NCBI RefSeq assembly: GCF_022539505.1
Contig: NC_061514.1
Location: 343,588,644 to 343,652,643 of the forward strand
Length of the DNA: 64,000 nt
Source of the DNA: Lolium rigidum
Lineage: Eukaryota > Streptophyta > Magnoliopsida > Poales > Poaceae
Direction of reading: 5' to 3'
The stretch's first letter is position 1; every line of letters starts with the position of its first letter. The notes beneath the pieces are model-generated. The model saw only the letters and a list, made by a program, of their open reading frames with translations, made no database searches and had not been told where the DNA came from. A program made the position numbers and the translations under genes. Below are positions 1 through 10,851 of this stretch, one piece after another.

Positions 1-608
1 ACGGCATCTCGTCGGAGACGATGATGATCGCCAGCCGCACGATCCCCTTCTAATCCTACGCCTCCCCTCGCTCGTACCGATTCGCGTTTAAAGTCTCGAT
101 GACAGCGGGCCCCACTGTCAGGCAGCCCACTCACACGCGGCGTGCAGCTGGGCTGGCCCGAGTCTTTTTCTTTCTGCGGCCCAGCTTCGTTTCCCGCGCT
201 GGCCCAGCTTTTCAAATCTGAATTTTCCAAATTAATTCAAAAACCTTGCAGATTCTTTGTTCAAACTTAAATAGTTTCAAATCTACTAAACCAAATTCAA
301 CGAATTTTATATATTTGGAAAGCTTAGGAAAAGATCTAAATAACTACACTGGTTCCAACCCTAGATGTGTTGTAGAATTAAAGTAGCAAAAATAACAAGG
401 CAGGGCCTTTTCGAACTTCAAACTTTATTTAAAATTTAACCCTAAGTGATTTTGAGTTGATTCCAAGTCTCATAAATCACATTTCACATACTCTACATGA
501 CTATGTAAGAAGATAACCTAGTTGTTTGCATGATCATGGGCTAGAGCAAAATAATAGCTATGTGGCTATTTCTAGCCCATTTAAATCATCTCAATTAATT
601 TGTTTAAA
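1..608 (+). mobile_element. Degraded LTR segment, left of Helitron (partial)
   Basis: No gene is visible. A GC-rich start (about 1-190) gives way to AT-rich sequence, the same layout as the long LTRs of element E further right. I read it as the left part of an old LTR that continues at 2520 after the Helitron at 609-2519, because the flanking bases join at a simple A/T Helitron target. The left end is outside the window, so neither a start nor a target duplication can be checked. Family is not recognised. Confidence 0.45.
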
Positions 609-1510
609 CTAGCATGGTGGCCCTCGCAAATGCGAGGGCTTCATCGCTGGTTTTCTAGGGAGATGTGTATAGTTTTGGTGTATCAAAACTAACTCGAAAA
701 TGTATTTATTCATTTTTGGACATTTAGATAAAAAAATAATACATATATAGCTTCAATTCTTGCTAAATTAATATCACATATGTAAAAAGTTATTTAATAT
801 ATTTTTGAGAATGGATTTTGTACACACATGGGTATGAGTGTTTTCATCATTGTCGGTTTATTCCTCGAGATTCACAATCGCGGTAGCAGAGGAAAAAGTA
901 GCTCTCTCTTCTCCTTTTATCCGAATACAAGACCACCATCTTTAATATGTCAAAATGACTTCAATTAAATTTATGGATCATGTCATGGGATCTAGAACAA
1001 TACAAATCCCCGATCATTGTAAATCTAAACAATAATTTCCAACGTTGTAAATCTATGTGATCTAGAATTCGTTGTGGCCTACTTTATGTAATGAATGTTT
1101 CACATGCTCATATTAAGTCATTATGTTAGTTTATTATTGCTCATGAATTAAAAAATAGCATACCATTCCTTTGTAAGAGATCTGTCCCTTGATAAAGTGC
1201 GTTCAAAGATCATACGGTCACATATGTCTCGGATATCTTTGAAAATTAAAATTATAGTATATATTGCTTTATGGTTTAGATTTTCTGCATTTCTCATGAG
1301 GAACGTGAAAGAGGAAAACATACTTGAAAATGTCCATTGACTTTGATGTACCTTGCAAAAGCTTTTGTCTTTTTGCTCATAATCTCTTTGCTAGCCTTCG
1401 TTTCAGTTATTTTGATAGATCAAAAAATTTATGGATCAATACAATTGTTTTCTATTAATAAAAAGTAGAAGACATGTATACGCTTGAAGCGATACGTTTT
1501 GATTTTTTTT

Positions 1511-1640
1511 CGAATACGGATGTTTAATATAGCCACCATGTTAAGTCACACCATCTAAATTATATTAAGAGTTAGATCTAAAATTAGTGACTACGATTTA
1601 ATGAAAGATTATTAGTTACGTAACTGTTGTAGTTCGGTTT
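1511..1640 (+). repeat. Inverted copy of the Helitron 5' region
   Basis: This stretch matches the reverse complement of about 2375-2500 over roughly 125 bp. Shared landmarks are GGATGTTTAATA, AGCCACCAT and AGTTACGTAAC, which occur in the same order. It does not include the terminal TCTATTATATAC motif. It may be a remnant of a second, oppositely oriented Helitron or an inverted duplication made during capture. Confidence 0.7.
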
Positions 1641-1846
1641 AACACGTGCTAATTAGAAATAGCAAGAGTCCATGCTAAATAGGAAAGTAAATTCAGGAAT
1701 CCGTGTTGAGTAACAAAGAGATAGGAGGAGAGTCCACGCTCAATACGGAAGGAAACAATGATTTCCAGGTAGCTTATATCTTGCTACTGGTGGTCATCCT
1801 AGCTCTTTTATTTTTTTTCTCTTCCTCGCCTGTCATGTTTTCTTGT

Positions 1847-2312
1847 GTTGCATAATTATTTTTATCAGCCATACGTCCAACACTGCAGCTTTTTATTCGC
1901 GGTTCAGTTTTAAAGCTAGTACATATTGATCTGCTCTAGATTTTTTTTTTGTTCCCGATCAGTTTTGAGCCAGCTTCCTGGCCGTACGTCCAACGTGACA
2001 TTCAACGTTGGTGGCCTGTCACGTCTGGCTGTGTTTGGTAATTATTTTGAGCTGATCGAGGTGCCTTAAAAAATACTATGTTGCATAATTATTCTTATCA
2101 GCCATACGTCCAACACTGCAGCTTTTTATTCGCGGTTCAGTTTTAAAGCTAGTACATATTGATCTGCTCTAGATTTTTTTTTGTTCCCGATCAGTTTTGA
2201 GCCAGCTTCCTGGCCGTACGTCCAACGTGACATTCAACGTTGGTGGCCTGTCACGTCTGGCTGTGTTTGGTAATTATTTTGAGCTGATCGTGGTGCCTTA
2301 AAAAATACTATG
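1847..2312. repeat. 233-bp tandem duplication inside the Helitron
   Basis: Two head-to-tail copies at 1847-2079 and 2080-2312 both start GTTGCATAATTATT and end ...TTAAAAAATACTAT. They differ by only a few bases (for example TTTTTATC versus TTCTTATC near the start), so the duplication is younger than most of the surrounding repeats. Each copy contains the palindrome CAACGTGACATTCAACGTTG. No function is evident. Confidence 0.9.
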
Positions 2313-2519
2313 TATATTTATTTTAGTTAGTACATAAAATAAGATATTATATGGACAAGTTGGACCGTGTCAAATAAGATAAAACTGTTACGTAACTATT
2401 AATCTCTAACTAAATCAGAGCCGTAAGTTCTAAATCCAACTGTTGAAATAGTTGAGATGATGTGGTTTAATATGGTGGCTCTATTAAACATCCTCATTTT
2501 GCTTTTAGTATATAATAGA

Positions 2520-4466
2520 TAGTATGAGAGTTACTCTCTCATTTAAATCATTGTCTTAAGTAATCAAATATGAGGTAATGATCTTAGTCTATAGCACCTC
2601 ATGTTTAATTACTTAATAATATTAAATTATTTCATAGTAGTATTTAAATTACATGAGATGAAGTATCTCATTTAAATCTTTTCCCCAAATGATATTTATG
2701 AATTGTTGACATTGGTCAACATATGATCATACTTTATTATTGGAGGAGATTAAATCTTGATAAGATTCAATGAGAGGAATTTACTTCTCAAAGAAAATAA
2801 ATAGAAACCCTAAGAAATATTTCAATGAGAGGAAATTATTTTCTTAGAAGAAAACCAAACCAACCACCTTGTGAATAAGGACGTGATGCTAGAATAGCTT
2901 GTGTGATTTATTTGTGTGCTTAGTCTAGCACTTAAAAATTGTTTGGTGATTGTATACCTCGTATCCGTTTATAGACGCTAGTACCGAGGAATACCAGGAG
3001 GAGGAGGTCTACGAGGAAGAAGAAGAAAACTTTGATCAATACACCACTCAAGGCAAGCTATACTCTTGCAAGTTCCCAAGTGCAAATCTCTAATAGAGCA
3101 AGGAACCATTACACTTCTATTTTTTTGTTTAAGGATCCAATCTCAATTTTTATTCTTGCAAGCTTTTACTTTATTTATCAAAGCTTCCTTTATAGTTAAC
3201 TTTGGTCTAAGTATAGAGTGTTACATGAACATCAAAAGTAGCCTTGAGAAATATAAGTTAGATTAGCACCCCTCATGACTAGTTGCTAGTGCTAAACTAA
3301 AAACGACTATCTAGATGGGAACATGTGAAAACCAATGACTTTGAAAACCTTGGAATGATGAGTCATTCTATTGAAAGATTTTGAAGTTGAATATGACATG
3401 AATGACTTGGTGGCTTTGACAAAAATGATGATTGGGTTCGGATGCGATACCATTCCAATTTTTGAGTACCCCCACAATACCTGATTATGGGTAAGGCTTA
3501 ACTAGAAACTTATGCCCTTTAGTATGGGTTCCCTCTAAACAAGCGTCATAGAGGTTATGCCGAGGCCGCCTCCGTTGAAAGTGAAATGATGTGAAATGAG
3601 GTGAAAGTACGACCCAAGCCCTGTGCAGTTCCTGGGATAACAGTTGGCTATCACCGGGAGGCCAAACTCATGGGGAGAGGTGCCTATACTATAGTTTGTA
3701 AGTGAAAGGTTATGGTCGATGATCCGCATACTCAGTATGATTATTCAGGGCTATTCCTGACGGATGTAATCAAAAGTTGTGGCACAAGTGTGCAACCTCT
3801 GCAGAGTGTAAAACTATTCGAATAGCCGTGTCCACGGTTACGGACGATTGGAAAGGCCATATTGTTCCGTTGTCAGATATTTCTAAAAATGAATGGTGAT
3901 TTTAAGGGTGAATTTGACTTGAAAACAACATGGTTGTGGGAATGACACTAATGTTCCCACTTGAGTTAAGTTAGGCAAATGAGGAGTCTTTCCTTTAAAA
4001 GGTTTATTTATGAAATAAAATTGGCTTTATGCAAACAAACCTATAGCTTCGCACCCCTTAGTAAATTTGATAGTACTTACACTAGTATTAGTTTGCGAGT
4101 ACTTTAAAGTACTCATGGATGTGTTCCTGACTATTCCAATGGCCAGACTATGAAGAGGAGCAGCAGTATCAGGACGATGGACAGCAGGACGTCTATGATA
4201 ATTAGGATCATCTCCTAACGTCAAGCGTTGCCTGTAGATTAGATGGACTACTACTACTTCGCTTCCGCTATGTGTTGTGTTTGTTGATCGTTAGATCAAC
4301 TATTATTCTAAGGGTGGATCATGTGATCTATTGTTGTAAGATGACTATGTTTTGTAATGAATGATGACTCTATGATATCAACTGTTATGTCTCGCAAAAA
4401 CAATCTTCCTGGGATTGCGATGTATGACATAATAGTCATCTGGACTTAAAAATCCGGGTGTTTACA
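2520..4466 (+). mobile_element. Degraded LTR, right part ending ...TTTACA
   Basis: This is the probable continuation of 1-608. It has no complete ORF. A short run near 2990-3035 rich in GAG/GAA codons (reading EEYQEEEVYEEEEE) may be a coding relic. It shares a short CTCTGCAGAGTGTAAA motif with the LTRs of element E, so it probably comes from a related class of long LTR. The right edge is placed at GGGTGTTTACA (4466) because LTRs end in CA. No tRNA primer-binding site follows, so it is a 3' LTR or a solo LTR. Confidence 0.5.
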
Positions 4467-4474
4467 TTATGTTA

Positions 4475-4680
4475 CACAACAATTAATGATGAGAGAGGTG
4501 AAAATAATATATGACACAAATTTGCATTGAGAATTCTACAAATTATTAAATTTTGCGAAACTATAATACTATCACATGATACTTTATTGTAGGGCTAATA
4601 TCATAAACTATTATCATATGCATAATACTAGTTTATGCTACTTTCCATTATAAGTAGTCTTATACTACTCCGTAGCTGAG
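4475..4680. mobile_element. Probable MITE remnant
   Basis: AT-rich and partly self-complementary, with repeated TATCA-type motifs (ACTATCACATGATACT, ATTATCATATGCATAATACTAG) ending in TAAGTAGTCTTATACTAC. It resembles MITEs common in Triticeae intergenic DNA, recalled from memory only. The ends are not defined by a target duplication. Confidence 0.4.
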
Positions 4681-5665
4681 ATGCAAGATCAATCAGCCGA
4701 GCCGTATGTATGCGTGTCATGAATGAAAATTCTATGCATGGATCTCCTCCTTCTTTAAGTATAGGCGACAAGCAACCACAACCATATCAGCCACCTATTC
4801 CTGTACGATCGTTATACGTACGATTCCACATATTCACACATTGTCTCATTCGCCACAAGCTGCACTTTCACATGATTATTTCAAGAGTAACATTTTTCCG
4901 TGAATTACCATATTTAGTAACTTTTCATTCATATTTCCTTTGTCTAATGGACTTTTTGTTAACATTTTCCTCTCTAATATCTGGAATAATCTGCATGTTT
5001 TGGGCTCCCGGACGCAAGGTACATGTGGTATGCCACCTCATGATTCTAAATTCTCGATGTGAAGCGACACTTATTGAGTAAGTGTCATGTGGATTCTTGA
5101 ACTTGCAAAGGTTGCAATTTTTACTACTTTGCGAACCCTTATTTTGGAATACACGTGACACTTGCTCTACCCGTGGATAGTGTTGAATATAATTGCCTAG
5201 TCCCCCTCCATTAGATCAGTCTTATGGTTGAACTGGCTAGAGCATGCAATTTTAGATGGTATCGGTCTTTTAGTTAAACTGGCTAGAGTATGCAATTTCA
5301 CGGACAGAACTTGGTGGATTCTCCCACGGAAAAAACCTCACAACTTTTGCAAATCCTGTGACTTGGAATTTACCGAGAAAAAGAAAAACCTTGCGTGAGA
5401 GACATGACGCCTCACCAATTCTTATTCACATCGGATTCTAATTTCTTTGACATGGTATCCAGTTGTAACAGGGGAGGAATCAAAGTTCCGCACGCAATAA
5501 CTTTCCACTCGGTATGGAATCCCAGCTTCCTGCGTACGTATACTCCAATTAACCTAGCCGAACTCTAACAACTTATGCATCAATCACAATGATCGCTACA
5601 GGCGTGGACTCTGCATGCACGTGCCAATAACTATGTACTGCTTGTTTCGCACGCCTAGCTGCTAG
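4681..5665. other. Intergenic, upstream flank of the GCK gene
   Basis: No gene or transposon end is recognised. A degenerate pair of repeats, each containing AACTGGCTAGAG.ATGCAATTT, lies near 5227-5300 with a spacing of about 50 bp. Open frames here (such as 4710-5081) have no recognisable domain. The last few hundred bases presumably hold the promoter of the gene at 5767. Confidence 0.5.
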
Positions 5666-5674
5666 TATATAATA
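5666..5674 (+). promoter_or_regulatory. TATA box for the GCK-domain gene
   Basis: TATATAATA lies about 100 bp upstream of the start codon at 5767. Plant TATA boxes sit about 30 bp before transcription start, which would give a start near 5700 and a 5' UTR of roughly 65-70 bases. Confidence 0.55.
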
Positions 5675-5766
5675 TGGTCGTCGTCGCCAGCAGCAAGAAA
5701 TCATCGACCCCAAATTAATTCAGGTAGACGTACACCATCGGCCATCGAAGCTAACTAGTAATCGCC

Positions 5767-6144
5767 ATGGGCAACTACATGAGCAACCAACTGTCGTACC
5801 GGCACACGCAGCGGGTGGTGGTGAGGACGGCCATGGAGGCCGGCGGCTGCGACGCCGAGTTCCGGTTGGCCCTGAGAAACTGCGCTGGTGGGAAGAAGAA
5901 GACGGCCGCCGAGGTGCTGAAGTGCATGGAGTGGACGGCGTATCTCCGGCGGTGCATGGAGCGCAACGAGTGTCACTTCAAGAGCTACATCAAGATGATG
6001 GACAAGGGGCTCGACCAGGACGAGGGGAAGGAGAAGAGATCCTTGCGCTTTGAATCGGAGGAGGACCGCTGGAGGTGGAGGTGGTGGACCGGCATGATCA
6101 GATTCCCACAACAACCTGCCTCTAAAAATAAGTTCAACTTCTAG
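5767..6144 (+). CDS. Small GCK-domain protein (125 aa, single exon)
   Basis: The protein has no signal peptide or membrane segment. Residues about 22-77 resemble the plant GCK domain (named for its Gly-Cys-Lys-type motif): MEAGGC (Cys28), F32, Cys39, then KC at 53, LRRCME with Cys63, and a following aromatic/SYIK stretch. The function of the domain is unknown; its paired cysteines suggest a small helical disulfide or metal-binding fold. The CxxC that usually precedes the GGC motif is absent here (Val17 and Arg20 at those positions). A Lys/Glu-rich linker (about 84-100) leads to a Trp/Arg-rich tail (RWRWRWW, 101-107). The start is supported by the context GCCATGG, a TATA box about 100 bp upstream, and GC-rich third positions unlike the AT-rich flanks. 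It is the only convincing host gene here. Expression cannot be judged, and the antisense frame at 5755-6114 is a shadow. Confidence 0.75.
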   Translation: MGNYMSNQLSYRHTQRVVVRTAMEAGGCDAEFRLALRNCAGGKKKTAAEVLKCMEWTAYLRRCMERNECHFKSYIKMMDKGLDQDEGKEKRSLRFESEEDRWRWRWWTGMIRFPQQPASKNKFNF

Positions 6145-6327
6145 CTAGCTTTATAGATTTTAGATAGATTGATAAATATATTGATATATGGGGATCGACA
6201 GATAGATACAGATTGATATGTGGACCGATAGACGACTGTGAACTTCAACTTTATTATCATTTATTTATACACCTATAACTCATACCTTGCTGTGTTCTTT
6301 TTAATCTTTGTAAATGTTTTGGATTTA
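6145..6327 (+). other. 3' flank of the GCK gene
   Basis: AT-rich with imperfect GATAGAT/GATTGATA repeats (6158-6235). No canonical AATAAA was found; GATAAATATA near 6170 could serve as a weak polyadenylation element. The 3' UTR probably lies here. Confidence 0.4.
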
Positions 6328-6387
6328 TTTTGGCCACATACCTTTTTTTTTTTTTTTTTTTGCGAAACACTTTTGGCCACATACCTT
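6328..6387 (-). mobile_element. Tiny poly-T insertion flanked by a 17-bp direct repeat
   Basis: The 17-bp sequence TTTTGGCCACATACCTT occurs at 6328-6344 and again at 6371-6387. Between the copies are only a run of T and GCGAAACAC (6345-6370). Read on the minus strand, the insert is GTGTTTCGC followed by poly-A, bounded by a long target duplication. That is what a severely 5'-truncated LINE- or SINE-driven insertion leaves behind. The exact boundary is ambiguous by a few T residues. Confidence 0.55.
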
Positions 6388-7891
6388 GATGCTATATAGC
6401 GTGTATTTTAAATTACTACCTGCATCTCTCAATATATGTTTTCGATTTGTCAAAATTTGAATGTATGTAATACTACTTAGTGTATATACGTATCGATACA
6501 GTTAAATTTAGACAAATTTAAGACTTCTATTTATAGACGACTGAGCATTAGATACGTCAGTCATGGAAAAAAAACCCAACAAAAGTGGGTTGTAAAGATG
6601 CTTTTGACGAATCGAGTTCGAACGGTGACATCCTCTAGTTAGCTTAGAGATGCTTTAGTTGGCGTTCAATCCAGGACAATTCGTAGCCCTGCAGAGATTT
6701 AAAGATTAGTCGCATCACTCAGGCCACATGCATCTTTAGTGTCAGAAGAAGTTCACATACTATGAGCTTAAGCTGGTGGACACTTTTCAGAGCCAACGGG
6801 AAGAAATATCACAAGGCCGGATCGGGCTTACGTCCTGCATGCCTTAGTTTAGTATATGCCGTATAGCTTTGTTAGCCTAGCCGGTGAGAAGAGTAGAATT
6901 TACCTAGGGCTGTCTCCAGAAATTAGGAGCCCCAGTGCAAAATACAAAATAGGGTCCTGAATTTAAAAAATAAGTTAGACAATTAATAACTATTGTGGTT
7001 ACGGATAATGCCTTGATGAGCTACCATGGTTATGAATAATGCCTTGATGCGTTATTGGTGATCCCTTTCCTAGCAAAAAGACGTCGTCAGCATGAGTGAA
7101 CGATGAAACTGGGGCAAGCCATTGCCACGCTGCTCTCAGCCCTCGGAATACGTCGCAAGAGGTCGTTTTTTTCTCTCTCCCGCATTGTGCTCCCTAATTG
7201 TATCAAATTCGCACCAATTTATTCATATGTTGCACAATAGAGATAATCATGGAGCAAGTATCAGCTCGAAAGGTCCATTCATGAAATTCACGAGGTCAGC
7301 AATTTTTTTGTTTCCTTTGGTGTTGTTATGTGTTTACGGGGGTGCACATGCCTGCTCATTGCTGTGCAAAGGAAGCATCTCCGGCTATAAAATAGTGTTT
7401 TAGCTGCATCGAGCCCCATGTATGTAATCCAAGTGAATAGGTGAAAGGTGATGCAAGATGAACGTAATCCTGATCAATGAATGATAAGCTTTTGTTTTCA
7501 TGAAGAAAGAGAGACCAATCGTTGGTGGCTTGGCGCCGGGACTGTTGCCTTTTTTTTTAGAGTGTTCCTTCGCTGGCTACCGGCCGGATCAGCCTCTTGG
7601 CCTGCTGAAAGGCAGTAGCCGCACGAGAAAAGCAGTGGGCTGCTGGTCGCTTTACTTTGACGCGCTTGCGCTGCCGCCTGCCGGTGCCGCGAACAGTGGG
7701 CAGAACAACATATTGCTGCAGAACTGCAGCCTGGGCTTAAAGATTTGGGGGGGCCCTAGAATTTTGGGGCCCTGTTCGGTCAGCACAGCTCGCACAGGCC
7801 CCTCAACGGCCCTAACCTGGCGCTTGGAGAGGCGCCTGCGGATGGCGCGGGTCTTCTTGGGGTAGAGGTCGACTGAACGGACGCGGGGAAG
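6388..7891. other. Intergenic with a possible hAT-like remnant
   Basis: No gene is supported. TAGGGCTGTCTCC near 6904 and the reverse complement of CAACGGCCCTA near 7812 resemble degenerate inverted ends. Inner GGAGCCCC and GGGCCCTAGAATTTTGGGGCCC motifs recall hAT-type elements, but no 8-bp target duplication was found. The 121-codon frame at 7500-7865 has no recognisable domain and runs through the apparent right end. Confidence 0.3.
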
Positions 7892-8410
7892 AGGATGATA
7901 ATGGGCAGGGTATGTATAAGGTAGAGCAATACCATACCCATATTCGTATAGTTAATGGGTACAAACTTCTACACATACTCGTACCCATGGGTATAAAACT
8001 TTACCCATATCCATACCTAGCAGGTACCCGTACCCATTAGGTACTCGGTGGGTAGGTTAAATTATACACAAATCAATCACAATTTTACATATATTGATAA
8101 TAAATTTGATTAAAAATTTAATTATCTCAACTCAATAACATGTAGTAAGTACGGAACAATTAACATAATATAAAAAATCACATTCTCATCTAACTCATAA
8201 GTCAACAAAAATAGACGTGTCACGTAAGATTTGACAATAAACGGGCAGGGTATGGATTTACCACGGGTACAAGGCTATACCCGTGCCCTGCCCATGACTT
8301 AACGGGTAGGGTATGGGTACTACCCATGGCCATAAAAGTGTACCCATACCCTGCCCATGCGGGTACGGTACCCGCGGGTACCCATACCTGTGGATAAAAT
8401 TGTCATCCTT
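7892..8410. mobile_element. Probable non-autonomous hAT-like element rich in TACCCATGGGTA motifs
   Basis: Both ends begin with related sequence, AGGATGATAAT at the left and AGGATGACAAT on the reverse strand at the right. Both terminal regions (7898-8055 and 8235-8395) are packed with TACCC/GGGTA motifs in both orientations (TACCCATGGG, GGGTACCCGC), like subterminal transposase-binding repeats. The AT-rich middle is non-coding. No matching 8-bp target duplication was found, so the exact ends are uncertain. Confidence 0.5.
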
Positions 8411-9006
8411 AATGTTGTGCTGAGGCTGACTGTTCCTTGCCCAGCAGGAAAAAAATCGTAATTCACAAAAAAAAAATGTTGTGATGAGGATTTCTCGGTC
8501 ATCCAGATTTCTAGTGTACCACATCATATGCATGCATGCATGTATCTGCATAGCTTTCTTTCTCTGATAAGCTGAAGAAAACAATCTGATTAACGGTGCA
8601 AGTACGATTCAAATTTTTGGTATGACTGAAAGCAAAACACATATACTATTGCTTCATTATGGCCAGGCGGAGAGAGGTGGCAACTGCCCCACAACCCTCC
8701 CCACCTAAGGATGTAATGTAAGCCATGTTTGAATTAAATTTATCTAATAAAATATGCAAAATTCAATTAATTCTGGCACAATAATCAATGAACTAAATTT
8801 AGGCGGCGTGAATTGGTTGTCTATTTGACCAAACTTTGTATTTTAGGCTAACCCGTATATATTCAATTCTATATACTTTAGTATAAAATCCAAAAATCAT
8901 GTGGCTCATTCTTTCATACTGAAGGGTGGGACAAAAGTTTACTCTCATATTGTTATTATATTGGGAGTTGGGCTAGAAACTCAATCTGGAGCTCAATCTA
9001 CACATA
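8411..9006. other. Intergenic, nothing recognised
   Basis: AT-rich sequence without a supported ORF, transposon end or RNA gene. It ends at the TA target of the Stowaway element. Confidence 0.5.
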
Positions 9007-9253
9007 CTCTCTCCGTACTCAAATAAGTAGACATCTAGCTCTAAACTTTGTTCATAAAAGAGTGTACTCCTATCTTTTCAATGCACTTTAATTGCTTCTT
9101 TCTTATCGCACGGAAATCAAACCCATTAATATTAAGCACATATTCTTCTTGTTTTCTACCTGCACTTAGCTTATTGGAGGTGAAAGAATGTAAGAGGAGA
9201 GATGCATGTTCCTAATGTATTTTTTACTCCATTTCATAATTTGTCTTGAAAAC

Positions 9254-10851
9254 TGATGGCGTGTATTTCACACGTTCGTTGGGCAACCCCAAGAGGAAGG
9301 TATGATGCGCACAGCAGCAAGTTTTCCCTCAGAAAGAAACCAAGGTTTATCGAACCAGGAGGAGCCAAGAAGCACGTTGAAGGTTGATGGCGGCGGGATG
9401 TAGTGCGGCGCAACACCGGAGATTCCGGCGCCAACGTGGAACCTGCACAACACAACCAAAGTACTTTGCCCCAACGAAACGAGTGAGGTTGTCAATCTCA
9501 CCGGCTTGCTGTAACAAAGGATTAACCGTATTGTGTGGAAGATGATTGTTTGCGAGAGAAAATAGTAAAAACAAGTATTGCAGCAGATTTGTATTTCAGT
9601 ATTAAAGAATGGACCGGGGTCCACAGTTCACTAGAGGTGTCTCTCCCATAAGATAAAAGCATGTTGGGTGAACAAATTACAGTCGGGCAATTGACAAATA
9701 GAGAGGGCATAACAATGCACATACATGACATGATAAGTATAGTGAGATTTAATTGGGCATTACGACAAAGTACATAGACCGCCATCCAATCGCATCTATG
9801 CCTAAAAAGTCCACCTTCGGGTTATCATCCGAACCCCCTCCGGTATTAAGTTGCAAAGCAACGGACAATTGCATTAAGTATGGTGCGTAATGTAATCAAT
9901 AACTACATCCTCGAACATAGCATCAATGTTTTATCCCTAGTGGCAACGAGCACAACACAACCGTAGAACTTTCATCCATTGTCCCAGGTGTCAATGCGGG
10001 CATGAACACACTATCGAGCATAAGTACTCCCTCTTGGAGTTAAAAGTAAAAACTTGGCCGAGCCTCTACTAGAAACGGAGAGCATGCAAGATCATAAACA
10101 ACACATGTATAATAACTTGATAATTAACATGACATAGTATTCTCTATCCATCGGATCCCGACAAACACAACATATAGAATTACAGATAGATGATCTTGAT
10201 CATGTTAGGCAGCTCACAAGATCCGACAATGATAGCACAATGAGGAGAAGACAACCATCTAGCTACTGCTATGGACCCATAGTCCAGGGGTAGACTACTC
10301 ACTCATCACACCGGAGGCGACCATGGCGGCGTAGAGTCCTCCGGGAGATGATTCCCCTCTCCGGCGAGGGTGCCGGAGGCGATCTCCTGGATCCCCGAGA
10401 TGGGATCGGCGGCGACGGCGTCTCGGTAAGGTTTTCCGTATCGTGGCTCTCGGTGCGGGGGTTTCGTCACGGAGGCTATTTGTAGGCGGAAGGGTAGGTC
10501 AAGAGGCGGCACGGGGGCCCCACACCACGGGGCCGCGCGGCCAAGGGGGGCCGCGCCGCCTATAGTGTGGCCCCTCCGTGGCCCCTCTTCGTCTCTCCTT
10601 CGGACTTCGGAAGCTTCGTGAGAAAATAGGCCCCGGGCTTTGATTTCGTCCAATTCCGAGAATATTTCGTTACTAGGATTTCTGAAACCAAAAACAGCGA
10701 GAAAACGAAGCAATCGGCACTTTGGCATCTTGTTAATAGGTTAGTTCCGGAAAATGCACGAATATGACATAAAGTGTGCATAAAACATGTAGGTATCATC
10801 AATAATATGGCATAGAACATAAGAAATTATCGATACGTCGGAGACGTATCA
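9254..10851 (-). repeat. 3' LTR of element A
   Basis: 1598 bp. On the minus strand it begins TGATACGTC at 10851 and ends GCCATCA at 9254. It is very similar to the right LTR (14323-15925), with scattered substitutions and small indels. Short frames inside are also present in the other LTRs of the family and are not evidence of genes. Confidence 0.92.

Larger units (their letters stand above)
609..2519 (-). mobile_element. Non-autonomous Helitron, about 1.9 kb
   Basis: Read on the minus strand, the element starts with TC (TCTATTATATAC...) at 2519 and ends with CTAG at 612-609. A hairpin (GCCCTCGCA / TGCGAGGGC, around 619-640) sits just inside the 3' terminus. The flanking bases are A on the 5' side (2520) and T on the 3' side (608), the classic Helitron A/T target. 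There is no target-site duplication and no Rep/helicase ORF, so the element is non-autonomous. It contains a 233-bp tandem duplication (1847-2312) and an inverted copy of its own 5' region (1511-1640). It sits inside what looks like an older LTR. Confidence 0.8.

Noticed and set aside
4710..5081. 123-codon forward frame
   Set aside because: No recognisable motif, an overlapping antisense frame at 4925-5161, and AT-rich intergenic composition.
6904..7812. hAT element with ends TAGGGCTG and CGGCCCTA
   Set aside because: Too degenerate, and no 8-bp duplication; kept only as a note in the intergenic entry.
7500..7865. 121-codon frame containing poly-T and GC-rich parts
   Set aside because: It spans two compositionally different segments and a probable transposon end; no domain.
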